Below are positions 31,322 to 41,413 of a stretch of 64,000 nucleotides of DNA, in pieces. Source of the stretch: Aquatica leii (taxonomy: Eukaryota > Arthropoda > Insecta > Coleoptera > Lampyridae). Each line of letters begins with the position of its first letter. The stretch's first letter is position 1. The position numbers were made by a program, and so were the translations under genes. The DNA is taken from the NCBI GenBank assembly GCA_035610365.1, contig CM069432.1, positions 12,834,001 through 12,898,000 of the forward strand, read 5' to 3'. Under the pieces are notes generated by a model. The model was not told where the DNA came from. It worked only from the letters and a program-made list of their open reading frames with translations, and did not search any database.

Positions 31322-32312
31322 CAGGCAAATGTTAAATGACTAGGCAGATAGCAACAGATTATTCATTTTAAACACAGTTTGCTATCTGCCCAGGCAAATG
31401 ATCATTTACCTTAAATTCTTCGCGGCATTTACTATATGCCTCACACACAGCTGGGCAAATGTTAATTGTCTAGGCAAATAGGAAAATGGTATTTATTTTC
31501 AGTTATTTCACTATTTGCCTTGGCATTTACCATATGCCCAGGCAAATTGTCATTTGCCTAAAATTGCTTTATGCCTACGACATATATACTAGTAATTAAA
31601 AGCATTTAAAATAAGACAATACAAACTTACTGATTTTGAACAAACTTGACAAAAAAGGTTTTCCCCGTCGGTTGTTAAATTATTGTCCAATTTACTTCAC
31701 TTGTAATTTTCAAATTTTGATTGTTTATTAGATGGCATTTTTTAAAACTTACTCACAGCACAACAGCAACAGACTATCGCAGTGTGGCAATATCATAGGT
31801 ATTCATAACAAACAAAGAATATTTTAGTCATGTGTTTCAGTTATTAAAGGAATCCCACCGGACAGAATTAAAATTATCTATATTTGTTTGCTTTACTTAG
31901 GTACTGAATTGACCTATAAAATATGATTCATTCCGAAATACTTCCGGTTTTGTAAATAGTGTTCTGTTAAGCCTGTCATTGTACATAATCCTAGTACAAA
32001 TTCTTCTCTATAAGCGGTTTTTGTATTTAATGTTTTCTGGAAACCATTGTTTAACAAAACATGAAAATCCATGTTGTTATTTATAGGTTCGTGGTAAGAC
32101 CTTTTGAGCAAAAAATGTTAATTATATTATTGCACGTAATTTAAGTAAAATTCTGTAATGCGTTATTGTCATCTACCTATTAAAACACTGTTTACACAAT
32201 TTTTCAAAATTTATATGTTAAAAGGCAATGTAAAATAATACTCTTTACAAAGGCAAAAATGACAAAAAGTTACACAAAAAAGCAAAATAGGCAGGCTCCA
32301 GACATTTGCCTG
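31322..32312 (-). mobile_element. CGGBP1-like hAT derivative with repeated AGGCAAATG sites
   Basis: CAGGCAAATGT (31322-31332) is inverted as ACATTTGCCTG (32302-32312). The interior 31590-32115 repeats the 5' region of the CGGBP1-like element at 20548-21047. Near the left end, AGGCAAATG and its complement CATTTGCC recur in two blocks (31322-31430 and 31440-31553), spaced about 115 bp. A minus-strand first exon at about 31640-31745 reads MPSNKQSKFENYK, a stop, then NLTTDGENLFCQVCSKSV to a donor GTAAGT, the start of a BED-type finger. The rest of the transposase is absent, so it is a deleted derivative. An 8-bp target duplication was not found. Confidence 0.6.
31914..32111 (-). other. Reading frame shared by both CGGBP1-like copies
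   Basis: Sixty-five codons contain MDFHVLLNNGFQKTLNTK and FVLGLCTMTGLTEHYLQNRK. The other copy (20840-21050) has the same frame with a short insertion and a stop. It could be a leader-encoded small protein of the transposon or a chance frame; I recognise no family. The identity between copies alone does not show coding because the DNA is recently duplicated. Confidence 0.3.
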
Positions 32313-32369
32313 ACTGTCCGCTCTTTAGTTAATCACTTATAATCAAACAAATAATTTTACCACGGGTTT

Positions 32370-34760
32370 TTTAAACACTCCGTTTGCACACTTGACACTA
32401 ACAATCTGAACTCCTTGGTTCTTTCCTGCGTGTAACTGAACAATACAACCAAATTTCCACCGTGCTAGTGGCATGTGATGTTCTTTAATCAATGCTAACG
32501 ACCCAATTTGGCTTTAGTTGTTTGCATTTTTCTTCCACTTATGCCGCTGCTGTAGTGGGAAGATATATTCCTTACACTAACGGCTCCAAAAATGTTGTAT
32601 TAAACGTTGCATTAATTGGTACCTGTCGAGTCGGTTCATTTTCACATCTTGCACATTAAGATTGGGTAGTGCGGTATGCAATCGTCCATATAAAAAATAC
32701 ACGAGCGTCAGTGCTTGTAAGTCATTGGGATCGGAAGTGAGAGGAAATAAAGGTCGAGAATTTAATATGGATTCTATTTGTGATAGGACGGTATACAAAT
32801 CTTCAAAGGTTAATCGGACATCGCCTAGAACTCTTTTAAGGTTGTGTTTTGTGCTTTTAATTTCCGCTTCCCAAAGCCCGCTAAAGTGTGGGGCGTGTAT
32901 GGTAGAATAAAATGCCCTTCGACACCTTCATTATTAATTTTTTCACAAATATATTCAAATTTACTGATTGCAACCAATCGTATAATTTATTACTTTGTAT
33001 ATTCGCGCCATGAAAATTTGTGCCACTATCACTATAGATGTGAGAGAGTCTGCCACGCCTCGAAATAAATCGTCTAAAACCTGCTAAAGATGCATCTGTA
33101 GATAAGCTCGTGATTGGTTCAAGATGGATAGCCTTTGTAGAAATGCATACATAAACGCTAATGTAACATTTAAATAACTTACATCCTCTGCCAATTTTGT
33201 CCTTGGTTAATATTGGACCAGCATAATCAACGTCAGTGGTTTAAAATGGTGGCATAGGGCATACCCTTGAATTAGGTAAATTACATTATCGGTATAGTGT
33301 TTTTTGGGTTAAACATTTTAGGCATTTTCGAACTAGCAATTTACTGATGTTTCTACCTCCTACATGCCAAAATCTTTCTCGAATTGCATTTAACATTGCT
33401 GCTGGTCCAACATGTAAAAGCCTTTCATGTTTATTTAAAATAATTCATTTAGTTAAATGATTAGCTTTAGGCAATAGAATAGGATGACGTTTATCTTAAG
33501 AAAAGTTTGAGTACTTACTGCGACCTCCAACTCTTATTAATCCTATTTTTTAATAATGCGTTATATTTGTTAGAAAACGATCAGATTTTTTCTGATTTAA
33601 TTAGTTTTAATAATGCGTTATCTAGTTCTTTACAAGTTAAAGGACCCTTTAATCTTTCATTCTTTGGAATTGCAGAGTTCAATGAATATAGGATTATCTT
33701 GAGTTGCTAAATTAAAAGGGCTGTGTTGGAGGTTAGTTGTTAGTCAACCACGTAGGACCTTTCCACCACAAATCTAAATTTACTAATTGACTTGCCGAAA
33801 CACCTTGTGAAATGAAATCGGCAAGGTTATTACTGGATTTTACGTGATACCAAAATGAGGTGTTGGTCAAGTGCTGAATCGTGTATATACGGTTCTTCTA
33901 CAAAGTGACCCTTTCGTAAACAATTAATACATGCTCTTAAACTTTTAATTTTTTCAATCCTATCAATCGGGTTTTATTTCAAAAATGGTTCACAATTTTG
34001 TAATGAATGAGATTCATTACAATTTAAATAACTTTGTTCGTTTGTATTAACGTATACCTTAAATGGTTTTTTGACTTCGATTTTAGCAAAGAAAGCTGCA
34101 CGTGAATTAATTGCTTCAAGAACACTGTGACGTTTTTCTAAAAATTTGATAAATTTACAGTAACTAGGAATGTTTTCATTTGATGTATCGTTATTATTTA
34201 ACTATGCTTCCCATTCGTTAACAGTTTTAAAATCTAATTTGTTTAGAATAATTAGGATAATAATTGCATTTCATTGATTAATAGGCTGATCAAACAATTT
34301 TAAAGATTGCATATGATTTTGCAAGTTATCTATGAATTTTTACAATAAAATCTTTCGCAACGTTATTAAGATTTAAAATAGCATTTACGTGATTATTTAC
34401 AATTTTCCTTTTGTTATTATATTGCGAACGCAAAGATTTCCATGCAATTTTATATTTTGAGTCTGTAGTGTCTAAGGCACGAATCATATCATCGGATTCA
34501 GCTTTTAAACTAGAGCGAGGATAATTTAATTTTTTGGCAATCAGATAAATCAACATTATTATGTACAATAGAGGTAAAACTGCCGGCAAATTGTTGCCAC
34601 ATTGTAAAGTTACCGTCGAAATTTGGTTGTTCTATTCTCGGAAGTTTAACATTGTTTACCCTACTTGTTTGGCCTTGTGAACTAACAGAATTTGTTGTAC
34701 CGTTAGTTACTTTATATTTCTTAAAATACAGTTTTAAGATCTTCACAAAATGTTTAATTA
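32370..34760 (-). mobile_element. BEL/Pao LTR retrotransposon fossil, broken
   Basis: This is an old, badly decayed BEL/Pao-family element on the minus strand. Recognisable parts are a gag-like region around 34330-34750, remnants of the pol region, an integrase region around 32800-33300, and the integrase tail at about 32350-32800. The internal part is shorter than an intact element of this family, and I found no paired long terminal repeats. It has many breaks and looks long dead. It lies in the large intron between the candidate exons at 30546 and 35114. Confidence 0.8.
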
Positions 34761-35113
34761 GTTAAAAATGTTTCCTATTCAATTGATAGGATCCTTCAAA
34801 GTGGAGGAACGGCAAAAATATAATCAACCTTGTATGTTGTTAAGGCGACGTTTCGTTGGCTTTAGCGCTCAACTACTTCAGGCCAGTCTATATAATTTAA
34901 AAATTCACAATCAGTAATACATATTACACATCAATACATCAATAGTTATAACATTAAAATCTATCATTAACAATTAAAATATGTTATTTACATTAATATG
35001 ACAAAGGTGACTAGAAAACCAAATCGAAAAAATTTTTTCGATTTGGTTTTTTATATTTCATTTCATTTAGATACGCATACCTACTTGAATTTTGTAATGT
35101 CTTTCGATTTCAG
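34761..35113. other. Intron tail with a perfect palindrome
   Basis: No gene is seen. The palindrome at 35015-35050 is listed separately. CGATTTCAG at 35105-35113 is a plausible 3' splice site for the next candidate exon. Confidence 0.4.
35015..35050. repeat. Perfect 36-bp palindrome
   Basis: The arm AAAACCAAATCGAAAAAA is followed immediately by its exact complement, with no spacer. It lies 63 bp before the splice acceptor at 35113. In RNA it would form an 18-bp stem with essentially no loop. Confidence 0.9.
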
Positions 35114-35172
35114 AAAAATCTTCAACCTCACCTGAATCACTCATTTGTAACTACTACCGCCGCTTTAATTAA
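35114..35172 (+). CDS. Candidate host gene, exon 3 (terminal or truncated)
   Basis: After the acceptor CGATTTCAG the phase-1 reading gives KKSSTSPESLICNYYRRFN and a stop at 35170-35172. From about 35140 the sequence matches the internal part of the MITE-like repeat at 40930-41045, so the last residues and the stop come from a repeat. Either the true exon ends before the repeat or the repeat has become the 3' end. Joined, the three exons give about 90 residues, probably an N-terminal fragment. The Ser/Thr/Pro-rich sequence fits a disordered region. Support is weaker than for the previous two exons. Confidence 0.33.
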
Positions 35173-35290
35173 AAGCTTAATAGCTACTAATGTTCAACGG
35201 TATTCTAAGAAATACAACAAAAAATGCTAATTACTGACCAAAATTTATTTATTTATTTCAAAACCAGCATTTCATTTTACTTTCCAAAAT
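35140..35290 (+). repeat. 3' part of the tRNA-like MITE family
   Basis: ACCGCCGCTTTAATTAAAA, AATGTTCAACGGT and ATTTATTTATTT match 40935-41055 in order and spacing with small differences. Only the 3' portion of the family is present. Confidence 0.7.
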
Positions 35291-36400
35291 TATTTCTGAA
35301 TGGCACTTAGGAAATGTTTTTTATTCAACACTAACGCGACATTCTCCCAATGAATCGTTAAGACATTTATTAAACGAATCCAATTCGTTTCGTTGTACTC
35401 GGACATTTCACGTTCTTGTAGTGATTATAAAACATTTTTGTGCCAAAGTTTAAAACGTTCACTGTTTTTGAAAAAACAAATTTGTAGCATTTAATAAACG
35501 GATTTGTTCCAGTAGAAATAACTTAAGCGATATGCATCAAAAACATCATTTTGAAAAGAGAAAAACATGATTTTATGTCATTAATAGTTTCTCTATCGAT
35601 ACTGTTTTTATAATTATTTGTTTTAATTTGCTTTGTAGCAACACAATTAAATATTTTAATTTTAACTTTGTATCTGTAGATTAGGATACTTGACTATTTA
35701 TTTATAACATTTTGCGCTAGATACGCTTGGTTTTATGTGCACAAACAATTTATATTTTTAAAACTACTTAAAAGTATTTATTGAATTTATCAAAAAATGA
35801 TAAAAAAAGCAATTTATTCAACACTGAATGCCGGTATATTTAGTAACTTTTAAATAGAACACTTATTTTGGTATCATATTGTCTGATGTTATAATTATTC
35901 GAAAATTACAAAATAATTATTGTTATATTTTTATGTTCTATGGCTGCGTATGTTTTACACTAATAATTAAAAAAATTGTACTTAAAATTTACATATTTGA
36001 TTTTTCCATTTTCTTTAGTACACATCTATTGAATAAAATGCAATTTGTTTTGAAAAATGAGCAAAATTTAAATACCTACTTAGTTTAATATTTTAGTTTA
36101 AAATAAGGAATTACCAGAAACAATACATATTTCGGTTTTATTGCTCTTTTTTGTTTCCTGTTTTGTAATTGTAATTCAAAAATTACTTTTATTAATTATG
36201 TGTGTGCTATTTAAATCAGTCTTTCAAATTGGATAATTGTTCTTGTTTAAAATTTCCAAAATTTGTTAAGAACTAATCCAAGTTGTTTTTGCATCAGTTT
36301 TTGTACACTTAAAATTATTGCAAAAAGTTCCTTCGGATTATTTAAAGCAACAGAAAAATAAAAACTTAAATTTCAATTATTAAAGAGTAGCTGCAGGTTC
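35291..36400. other. AT-rich DNA, no feature seen
   Basis: No coding signal or repeat with ends was recognised. The open frame at 35879-36088 consists of low-complexity hydrophobic residues and is probably chance. Confidence 0.35.
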
Positions 36401-36558
36401 TCAACAAATGTAAATAGCTATAAACGACGGTAACACGTTGAAATTATTTTAACACCCGCAAAATTCAAAATATGCTTTGAATAATTCTGCGGGATAAAAC
36501 CACAACGTAAAAAGACATTGGGGGTAAAAGCAATTGTGCAAACACCACCAAAGTGACT

Positions 36559-36600
36559 TACTGGACGGCCGTTTCGCCTTTTTGGGGCTCATCAGCAGTA
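36559..36600 (-). ncRNA. Minimal hammerhead ribozyme (copy A)
   Basis: Read on the minus strand: stem I TACTG, core CTGATGA, stem II GCC-loop-GGC, core GAAA, stem III CGGCCG, the TC of the cleavage site, then CAGTA closing stem I. Every invariant core base is present. Stem III is only a self-complementary hexamer, as in the minimal hammerheads of Penelope-like elements, which are thought to act best as dimers. Compared with copy B the stems carry paired changes (A-T to G-C in stem I and in stem III). Activity is not shown. Confidence 0.78.
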
Positions 36601-36650
36601 GGAGATACACTCTAATGTAGTTTGCACAATTGCATGGACGCCCCTTATCT

Positions 36651-36696
36651 CATCTCATAGTGTGATTTTACTATGATAAAATCACACTATGAGATG
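36651..36696. repeat. Perfect 20-bp stem with 6-base loop
   Basis: CATCTCATAGTGTGATTTTA pairs exactly with TAAAATCACACTATGAGATG around the loop CTATGA. It sits next to the hammerhead in copy A. A shortened relative (CATAGTATAAATTTACTATG) lies near 44808 in copy B. Confidence 0.85.
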
Positions 36697-36725
36697 GCTC
36701 TGCCATCAAACACTTATGAATCGTT

Positions 36726-37256
36726 CACAACAACTTCTACTCAACAAAGAAACATAGCTAAGCTTTTGAAGTGGCGTTGTAATCTGTAATATTTGTGTTA
36801 AAAACAATCAAACAAGAACTGTTACTGTACTATTTTTAATGTAACAAAAAACGAGACGACTTGCTCTTTCTCGTAGGTACATCATTGGAATATCCTACGT
36901 AAAATATCGCTCATTTAAAACAACAGCGAGACAATTAAAAATTGCATATTTTCACTAAGCGCATTTAAAAATTTGAAGCATAGTTCAAGGCACATATTAT
37001 GATTATGAGAAGTCTTTTGAAGCAGACATTTGGACAGAATCATTTTAAGTTACTTGTGCAGCTATTCTTCAGGTTACTTGAAAATAATTTGTGATCAGAA
37101 ACTTTAATCACATGTGTCATTGTTTCTGAAAAATTTGCGTAAGTTCAACTATAATTATTCGACATAAGTCTGCAAAATAACTCATCTTTATTTCTTAATT
37201 TCAATCAATATATTTATTTTAAAAGAACAAAACACTTCGGTTAAATAACCAAACTT
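36726..37256. other. Spacer, no feature seen
   Basis: AT-rich DNA downstream of the minus-strand gene that ends at 37257. The minus strand has AATATATTGATTG-type AT-rich sequence but no clear AATAAA that I would assign. Confidence 0.35.
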
Positions 37257-38976
37257 CTAGAATAAAGGAATCATAAGAATGAGAAAAAATAATTCACTCA
37301 TACTATCAAAGATTCTCATAGTATGACTTATAAGTTTTTTGAACTGACGTTTTCTTCTCCTTCGTCTCATGAAATAGGGACAGAAGGCTATCTTGTTTTT
37401 ACTGATGCCAATCTTGTTGCTGTATGCTCTTTTTAAATCAACAACGTCAACACTAGTTTTCGACCGATTCCTCCTGGGTGAATCTACCACAAGTTCATTG
37501 AATGCGTCTTGGTCGAATGAAGTTTTGTAAAAAGCTTGATTTGGAAAAGTTTTGTCAACTTTTATTGTCTGCATTTCAGAAATCTTCAATTGCGGATAGT
37601 TACCGAGCCCCACATTCAGGGCTAAATCTTTGAGATCATAGAAATCTTCGTACATCATCTCCTGCACTGCATAGGGTCCACGATGAGCTTGACTTTCATT
37701 CGAGGCATAACAAACACATTCATTGCTTTTCAAGTTGTGAATGGTGAAATTAAAAACGTTCAGCTTTGATACGTAAAAAAAGGTCGACGTGGGTTCTCTG
37801 GGACAAGGCAACACGGCTTGCAAATCGTTAACAGCCACGAAGTCTGCGCACTCCTTGTCTTTTTGTTTTTCTAATCGAGAAAGGTCTTTCTGGAGCAAAT
37901 AAAAATAAATAGGATAGGGAACGGCAATTTTGCGGGCTTCCTCCCGCATCGTCCTGTAACTCCTATGGAGGTCGGCAACTGTCAATCCGCCTTCTATAGA
38001 CTCTTTATTCGTATTGGCACGGCAGTAATGACTTGGAATCCGTGGAATTGAGTCTATGTGATCTCTGACGCTGCGTTTCATATCTTTATCTATCGTACTA
38101 TGGTTGGAATGTTTACCCCTCTGATCGCTGCCATTAAATTGGGGATATTGGGGATCCCGTCTATGCAATACGGTTCTTATGGATCGGTCCTTGATGGATA
38201 GTGTGTTTTTAAAGAACAGTTTACACACACGTATATTCTTAACTCCTATATTAAAATAGAATGCATTATTTGGTTTTCTGCTACTACCTTCTCTGACATA
38301 TCTATATCTAGGTTTAATAACAGACATGCTGGCTGCAATGAAAACGCTCTGCCTCTAAATATCACCTAAGTCCCAGTACTTCTTAAAGATCTCTGATCGG
38401 TTTTTTTCAGAAATTTTTCCATAGCATTGTAACTTGCATTTATCTGTGCATACTGGCAAAATTTTTTTCTCAGCAAAGATCTTCCTAGTTTTGTTATTCA
38501 CATACTCTCTACCGATGTTCCTTAAACGCTTCGAAACATTTTTCTTCCACATTTGCTGTCCTAGCTTTTTTTCTTTACTTTGGTACCCTGCGTAAGGTTT
38601 GGATTGATATTTTCTGCTTCAGAATTTGAACATTCGCTACACCCTGGGCAGCTACTGGAAGTAGATGATGTGGATGATGCAACGTATTCGGCATCTTTCA
38701 CAGAGTCGTCGGAGTCTTTACGGAAGGTAGAATGTAATTCGCCACAACCGACTTGTTTATTTTGGTGTTTTACAATATCTGTAGTGTGTGTACTGCTGCC
38801 TTCTTGAATATTCGCTGAAGCAACTAATCGTGTGTCAGTTTCTATAACTTCTGAGAAACAATTATCAATGGTGCAAATATCACTGGTACCAGTATCCAGC
38901 AGTTCAGAGAGGTCTGATTCATTCATTTGGGTAGGTTGGTCAATCAAATCGAGTGAATTCATAGATAACTCCACCT
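37257..38976 (-). pseudogene. Insect multi-copy transposase-like protein, internally deleted
   Basis: From memory this belongs to a family widespread in aphids, bugs and beetles, usually annotated as uncharacterised, with transposase-like DDE features. Visible blocks in order: acidic N-terminus (38561-38976, SSTSSTSSSCPGCSECSNSE), WKKNVSKRLRNIGREYVNNK with CTDKCKLQCYGKI (38355-38552), RYRYVREGSSRKPNNAFYFN, IRVCKLFFKNTL, IPRIPSHYCRANTNKE, then DLQAVLPCPREPTSTFFYVS (probable first acidic catalytic residue) and the C-terminal MMYEDFYDLKDLALNVG. One frameshift lies near 38555 in an A-run and one TAG follows WDLGDI. Two blocks of the family are missing without loss of frame: one after PIYFY (the KKDQCDLC region) and one after QAHRG (the SDNCAGQ and GHTQNE region). 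Thus the catalytic core is gone, yet 356 codons remain open. Confidence 0.65.
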
Positions 38977-39040
38977 CATTTAAAATATAAGAAAAAGTTT
39001 ATGAAGACCGATCTAAAATGAAGTGTGTCGAAGAACTTAC

Positions 39041-39115
39041 GATCTAAATTTTCGCCTTCACAGATTCGTGCTTTTGCGTTGTCTAGGATACGTAAGGTAC
39101 GGCTCGAATACATCT
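39041..39115 (-). CDS. Candidate exon of the transposase-like gene
   Basis: A 75-bp block lies between a strong acceptor (CTTTCTTTTTCAG) and a strong donor (GTAAGTTC) on the minus strand. It contains ATG at 39113 and reads MYSSRTLRILDNAKARICEG then ENLD, leaving one base. Joined to the next downstream block at about 38976 the frame does not run cleanly, so either a different acceptor is used or a base has been lost. The composition and splice sites still make a real exon likely. Confidence 0.5.
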
Positions 39116-39460
39116 CTGAAAAAGAAAGTGAAACCAATACAAAACGGCGATATTAAGTTAAATTACAACACATTAATTGCAACGTCAATTGGAATTTGAT
39201 AACTCAAAAGCGAGTAACTTCAATTTTTTAAAGTCAACAATGACATAATCAGAAATATCATGTTCAATGTGTGTACTCGTATCGAAGATTAATGACACAA
39301 CTTTGAATGATGATGATGATGGCAAGCGCTTAGAGAAATAGTGACACTACAAGAAATGTGACTGTTTCTTGAATGCTTCACATAGTACATAACATGAACT
39401 ATATAGGAAACAGTGTCACATTTCAAAATGTGTCGTTATGAGCTGGAAAAATGCACTTAC

Positions 39461-39690
39461 CTAACAGGCTTTTTTTGAGATGTGTCACTGGCACAATTCT
39501 GAGTAAGTTTACTCCACAGACACCGGTACAACACTGGTTGTGTCACTGTTTCACAACAGGTCTCACAGTTTTTACGCGTCAGGCAATAACGACACTTGCG
39601 CGCTCTTTTGGTTGGTAGTCGAAGTTCACTTCTGTCGTTATTTCTGTAGATTCTGTACCGATTTTGGCGACGTCTTGTTACATAATACAC
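39461..39690 (-). CDS. Cys-rich upstream exon candidate
   Basis: The frame begins MYYVTRRRQNRYRIYRNND and contains KRARKCRYCLTRKNCETCCE and CLWSKLTQNC, eight cysteines in about 35 residues. It ends in phase 2 at a strong donor GTAAGTGC (39460 downwards). Spliced to the exon at 39041-39115 in this phase it runs DVFEPYLTYPRQRKSTNL to a stop, so it could be a short separate protein or an upstream frame in the leader. The cysteine spacing loosely recalls piggyBac C-termini but is not a convincing match. Confidence 0.35.
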
Positions 39691-40499
39691 AAAATGAAGA
39701 ATTTTGAGTTGTGACGGTGTTGTTTTAAATAAGCGATATGATACATCATACTACTATATCTGACAGTATTCAAACAGTTAACTCAATTCAATAGACATTA
39801 GTTATACACAGGGTGTCCAGTAAGTACTTCGGCTTTGAAGGAAGTTGAAATTTGTAAACATCTTTATTTACTGTAAGGTTTTGTATCGAATTATGTTAAC
39901 ATTCTCAATTTTTTTTTAAATTTTATTTGTATGAGTTATTGCTTAAAACTACCTAACAATGGCGTTTAGTTGTGTAAAGAGAAAAATGGTTAATTAAACG
40001 CACTTTATTATCATAGAATTATTTAATAATTTATTTATATTATTATTACAATTTATGACTTTGTTTTTATGACTAACAAATTTACATATTTCTAAGTAAT
40101 CGTAAATGCGTAAGTACTAAATATTTTCGTAGTAATACGGTAGCTAAAACTTATGGTAATGAATTTGTGTAAAATATTTTTGTTTATAAAACATTTCTTT
40201 TACAAATAAATTAGTTTAAAATATTTAAATTTGACGAAATCATGCTTAAATAAATGATGGAGAATACAATATTGGCGGATTCGATTTTTTCGGAATTATT
40301 TTTAAATAAATAATATTATATCTGACGTAAATGTATCAATTTAAAAACTTTAGTATGATATAGAAAACGACGTCTTATAAATCCTATGTAATAATTAAAA
40401 TGACTCTATTATATATTATGTGCTACGCATTTACTTTAAAACAGTTGTCACATACAAAATGTTATATATTTTAGACATAACATTAAAATTTATAATTAA
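39691..40499. other. AT-rich DNA with one ACAGGGTGTCC word
   Basis: ACACAGGGTGTCCAGTAAG at about 39806-39824 is a terminus-like word of a common insect repeat type, with no partner end nearby. No gene is seen. Confidence 0.35.
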
Positions 40500-41055
40500 A
40501 TTAACCACACCGCACGACTTTCCTATAAAAAATGATAAAGAAATGTCTACATATTTTTTTAAGGTTATTTTGTCATAAAATTACTTTAAAGTAATATGTA
40601 CACGTTTGTATTGACTAGTAATACAATTACTTATTAGAATGTCTGCAAACTTAATTCTTAAAAAACATTTTTTTTCAAGTACCAAGTTTTCTATAATTTT
40701 GTTCTATAAACTAAAAAAATATCAACCCATATTTATTTTGCATAAAAAAAGTATTTGCATATTGAAATTTCATACATTAAAAAACGTACGAATGTGATAC
40801 TTTAACTAAGCAATATACAAGCAATCCGCCGTGGTGTACAGTGTGTCCAATGGTCTTCCCAAGGTCTCCCATTACACTGCATTACACCGACGAATGAAAG
40901 GTCCGTGATTCAAATCCCGTAGCTGCCACTTCTAAAAATTTGTAACAATCACCGCCGCTTTAATTAAAAACTAATAAAATAGCTAATGTTCAACGGTCTT
41001 CTAAGAAATACAACAACAAATGTTATTTAAAAACCAAAATTTATTTATTTATTTT
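40500..41055 (+). mobile_element. MITE relative with tRNA-like internal region, 3' end unclear
   Basis: CACGACTTTCCTATAA (about 40509) followed by AATGTCTACATATTTTTTTA matches the left end of the MITE at 24937. The internal segment 40821-40921 is tRNA-like: GTGATTCAAATCCCG (40905-40919) is a good box B, and it is preceded about 60-75 bp upstream by a box-A-like GTGGTGTACAGTG. The tail with CCGCCGCTTTAATTAAAA is repeated at 35150. No right-hand terminal repeat was found. Confidence 0.6.
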
Positions 41056-41413
41056 TTCTAAAAAAAATTCTCACAGGCAGAATTCGAACCTAGATTACAT
41101 ACGTAATTTACTTTAAATTATAAATCAAATATCTAATAAACTGTTAATATTATAAAAAATTTTTATTTGTATAAATTGTTAGTAAGAATTATCTATATAA
41201 GAAACTATAAAAATAATTCGAATAATTTACATACGTACAAAATTATATAAGAAAAACTTGAAACGTGAAGTTGTGCAAAAATTTTTTTTTGGAAAAGAAT
41301 TGCGATTGCTATACTTTCATTATAAGAAAGTAATAAAATACTTTACAATACCTGTAGAGTGTACCAAGTCCCATGCATCTGCGGCAAGATATTGGTGAAA
41401 CTGATAGAACTAT
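41056..41413. other. Spacer, no feature seen
   Basis: AT-rich DNA up to the target duplication AGAACTAT (41406-41413) of the following hAT element. Nothing else was recognised. Confidence 0.35.

Larger units (their letters stand above)
36405..36725 (-). mobile_element. Short hammerhead-ribozyme element, copy A
   Basis: On the minus strand the unit starts TGTTTGATGGCAGAGCC, followed by a 46-bp stem-loop (36651-36696), then the hammerhead at 36559-36600, then a conserved tail containing CCCCCAATGTC, ACGTTGTGGTTTTATCCCG and TTTTGCGGGTGTTAA. The same blocks in the same order occur at 44784-45359. It has no coding capacity. Similar ribozyme-bearing short elements are known as Penelope terminal repeats and animal retrozymes; assignment to them is inference. 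Confidence 0.7.

Noticed and set aside
31321-31560. CRISPR-like array
   Set aside because: Repeats are short, on both strands and degenerate, with no regular spacers; they lie in an insect transposon.
32662-33068. Host genes on the + strand opposite the BEL/Pao fossil
   Set aside because: They are shadows of the fossil on the other strand.
39461-39690. piggyBac C-terminal zinc-binding domain
   Set aside because: The cysteine spacing does not fit well, no piggyBac core lies nearby, and no TTAA-flanked ends were seen.
40821-40921. A functional tRNA gene
   Set aside because: Only box-like words are present; no cloverleaf with an anticodon arm and acceptor stem could be drawn.
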